This document shows positions 41,347 to 43,083 of a DNA stretch of 43,083 nt, piece after piece. Origin of the DNA: UBA2730 sp022793235 (lineage in GTDB: Bacteria; Bacillota_I; Bacilli_A; RF39; UBA660); contig CATJZL010000066.1 of assembly GCA_949745755.1 (NCBI GenBank), positions 1-43,083 of the forward strand. Direction: 5' to 3'. Each line of letters starts with the position of its first letter. The stretch's first letter is position 1. The notes under the pieces are model-generated. The model was not told the DNA's origin. It worked only from the letters and a program-made list of their open reading frames with translations, and did not search any database. The position numbers were made by a program, and so were the translations under genes.

Positions 41347-42627
41347 ATGAATTATGCAATATTTAGAAGTGAACCAGTTATGACCTTAAATGATTTACAA
41401 GGAATTGGATCACATAATAAAAGGGAAAAGAAAGCATATAAATCTAACCCTAATATAAGAATAGAATTAAGTAAAAATAATATTGAAATCGTACCCTTAA
41501 CAGAAAAATATGTTAAGGGTTTTTATAACCTTACAAAAGAATATAGAAAACAACATGATGAGGAACAAAAAACTGAACGCTCTGAAAGAAGAAAAACTTT
41601 TAATCAAATGCTTAATAAATCCAGAAATGTTGTAGCTGATGAATTATTATTTACTGCTACTCATAAATTTTTTGATAATATGGAAAAAGAAGATATTAAA
41701 GAATGGGCTAACACCTGTATGGAATTTGTTTATCAGGATTTAGGCTACAAAAAGAATCAAATTCTTCATGCAGTAGTTCATTTAGATGAAGATACACCAC
41801 ATCTTCATTGTGTAGTTGTACCTTTAGTTAAGAAATTAGATAAAAGAACAAATACTGAAAGATATACTATTTCTAAAAAACAATATATTAGAGATAAAAT
41901 ACACTTATCAGAATTACAAGATAAATGTCATCAAAGACTAACTGAAAAAGGTTATGATTTAGAAAGGGGGATTAAAGGTAGTAATACTAAACATCAAAAA
42001 ACTAAAGAATTTAAGAAGACTACGAGATATTATGAAAATAAAGTAGAGACTATAAATAAAAGAATTGATAATGCAATGAATGATTTTGAAGAAAAGATGA
42101 AAACTACTAAAAATACAATAATTGATAAAGAATATGTGAAAGTCAGAAAAGATACTTTTGATAGTATGAATAATGTCATTAAAGAAACAAAAAATGCAAT
42201 TGAATTTCAACCTAAAATACAACAATTATATAACGAAGTTGATAATTATGCAAAAAGTCATCAAAAATTAGAAAAAGAAAACCAAAATCTTCAGAAAGAG
42301 ATAAAATCATTAACTACTAGAAATGAAAAACTAGCAGAAGAAAATAAACATTTAAAAGACTATGTTTCAGCTATTTTAGAGACAATTAAGAAGTTTTTTA
42401 GAGAATTACTACAAATTGGTAATAATCGAACAAAAGAAGCTACTACAAGTGAAATAAAGGAATATTATGATAATCAAGATTTTAGTATGGATGATGTAAA
42501 AGATATTTCAAAAGGTACAACAAAAGAGGATGAATTATTTGATTATACAGGTGTACCTAGTTATTTTAAAACAAGTAAAAAGTCTTATGATGAAGTTGAA
42601 AAAGATGACCTAGAAATAAATTTATAG
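41347..42627 (+). CDS. mob: MobV/Pre-type relaxase
   Basis: 426 aa plasmid mobilisation/recombination protein that nicks DNA at an origin of transfer. The MobV motif HxDExTPHxH is HLDEDTPHLH at residues 145-154, and the N-terminal HNKRE (23-27) fits motif I. Residues about 225-365 form a long coiled coil, as in pMV158 MobM; the C-terminus is acidic. Complete. No rep gene, integrase or coupling protein is in view, and no oriT-like repeat was recognised in the 50 bases upstream. Confidence 0.88.
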   Translation: MNYAIFRSEPVMTLNDLQGIGSHNKREKKAYKSNPNIRIELSKNNIEIVPLTEKYVKGFYNLTKEYRKQHDEEQKTERSERRKTFNQMLNKSRNVVADELLFTATHKFFDNMEKEDIKEWANTCMEFVYQDLGYKKNQILHAVVHLDEDTPHLHCVVVPLVKKLDKRTNTERYTISKKQYIRDKIHLSELQDKCHQRLTEKGYDLERGIKGSNTKHQKTKEFKKTTRYYENKVETINKRIDNAMNDFEEKMKTTKNTIIDKEYVKVRKDTFDSMNNVIKETKNAIEFQPKIQQLYNEVDNYAKSHQKLEKENQNLQKEIKSLTTRNEKLAEENKHLKDYVSAILETIKKFFRELLQIGNNRTKEATTSEIKEYYDNQDFSMDDVKDISKGTTKEDELFDYTGVPSYFKTSKKSYDEVEKDDLEINL

Positions 42628-42632
42628 TGATG

Positions 42633-42644
42633 TATTCCGGAATA
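42633..42644. promoter_or_regulatory. 12-bp palindrome near the pepD promoter
   Basis: TATTCCGGAATA is a perfect palindrome with a GC core in a very AT-rich region, 13 bp before the -10 box. It overlaps the place of the -35 element, so an operator is plausible; an element-end site is an alternative. Confidence 0.45.
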
Positions 42645-42654
42645 TCTGCAAATT

Positions 42655-42663
42655 TGTTATAAT
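42655..42663 (+). promoter_or_regulatory. Extended -10 promoter of the PepD-like gene
   Basis: TGTTATAAT ending at 42663; ATG is 23 nt downstream. Confidence 0.55.
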
Positions 42664-42685
42664 AGAAATGAAATGAGGCGATAAA

Positions 42686-43083
42686 ATGAGCAATGTATTA
42701 AGTTATTTTGAAGAAATCATGCAAATTCCAAGAGAATCTGGCAAAGAAGAAAAAATTGCTGATTATTTAGTTAATTATGCAAAAGAAAATAATATTGAAT
42801 ATAGTCTGGGAAAATATAATACAGTATTTTTAAAGAAAAATAATAATTCTGATAAAACTATTATTTTACAAGCACATTCAGATATGGTTTGTGTATCAAC
42901 AGATGATTATGATTTTGATAACGAAGGTATCCCCTTTTATATTGATGGAGATTATTATAAGTCCAAAAATACTTCTTTAGGAGCAGATGATGGAATTGGG
43001 ATTGCAATTATTCTTGCAATTTTGCAAGAAAATGAAAATATGCCTAATATTGAAGTAATGATCACTACACAAGAAGAAACAAC
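42686..43083 (+). CDS. pepD: PepD-like cytosolic dipeptidase (M20C), 3' end outside window
   Basis: First 132 codons of a zinc aminoacyl-histidine dipeptidase. It begins MSNVLSYFEEIMQIPRESGK. Metal ligands are visible as His/Asp in LQAHSDMVC, Asp in LGADDGIGIA and the catalytic Glu pair in TTQEET at the window edge. Family role is hydrolysis of Xaa-His and other dipeptides from imported peptides. Ribosome binding site ATGAGGCG. Confidence 0.9.
   Translation, partial: MSNVLSYFEEIMQIPRESGKEEKIADYLVNYAKENNIEYSLGKYNTVFLKKNNNSDKTIILQAHSDMVCVSTDDYDFDNEGIPFYIDGDYYKSKNTSLGADDGIGIAIILAILQENENMPNIEVMITTQEET

Noticed and set aside
1..43083. Mycoplasma-type code with TGA as Trp
   Set aside because: TGA ends several genes at the expected place (map, the DUF2000 gene, the AlbA_2 gene) and Trp is encoded by TGG.

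Overview
The window looks like the chromosome of an AT-rich Gram-positive bacterium: Bacilli or Erysipelotrichia-like, possibly an uncultured Mollicutes-related gut lineage. The evidence is a Firmicutes-type S10-spc-alpha ribosomal operon, strong AAGGAGG ribosome binding sites, zinc-type S14, a T-box leader, an EssC-type secretion ATPase, SpoIID and Zn-PLC-like proteins, A-rich sense strands, and TGA used as a normal stop (standard bacterial code). The exact taxon cannot be read from the sequence.

Layout. 1-1168: 3' part of dinB. 1380-15601: one continuous ribosomal operon, rpsJ to rplQ, including secY, adk, map, infA, rpmJ and rpoA. It has a conserved-looking leader and lacks rpmD (L30). 15744-19741: an SDR oxidoreductase, two degenerate EcfA-like ATPases without the usual ecfT, truA and a lipoprotein. 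19830-20846: rplM-rpsI with its own promoter, a pseudoknot-capable leader and a terminator. 20944-22684: a DUF2000 gene behind a short leader ORF and a hairpin that hides its ribosome binding site, then a holin-like plus M23 peptidase pair. 22704-23504 (minus): a ZIP metal transporter. 23735-29141: a compact type VII secretion (T7SS)-like operon of essC, a YukD/EsaB ubiquitin-like protein and two unrecognised small helical proteins. 29213-31293 (minus): SpoIID-like and zinc phospholipase C-like proteins. 31608-34508: a lipoprotein, a HEPN Abi-family protein and an HtrA protease. 34533-35930: an intact IS256-family element sitting in the loop of the htrA terminator, with an 8-bp target duplication. 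36045-38775 (minus): valS of the short type under a valine T-box. 38931-39824: a SWIM zinc-finger protein. 40057-42627: a small mobilisation island with an AlbA_2/Schlafen-domain protein and a MobV/Pre relaxase, next to a 25-codon gene remnant. 42686-43083: 5' part of a PepD-like dipeptidase.

How it fits together. The first 21 kb is translation, Sec export and transcription core. The second half is mostly envelope, secretion and accessory genes: T7SS-like ATPase, peptidoglycan enzymes, a membrane protease, a metal importer, an abortive-infection-type HEPN protein and mobile DNA. The best candidates for something undescribed are the reduced EssC-YukD operon with its two orphan small proteins, the catalytically eroded EcfA pair, and the leader-ORF/hairpin arrangement in front of the DUF2000 gene.
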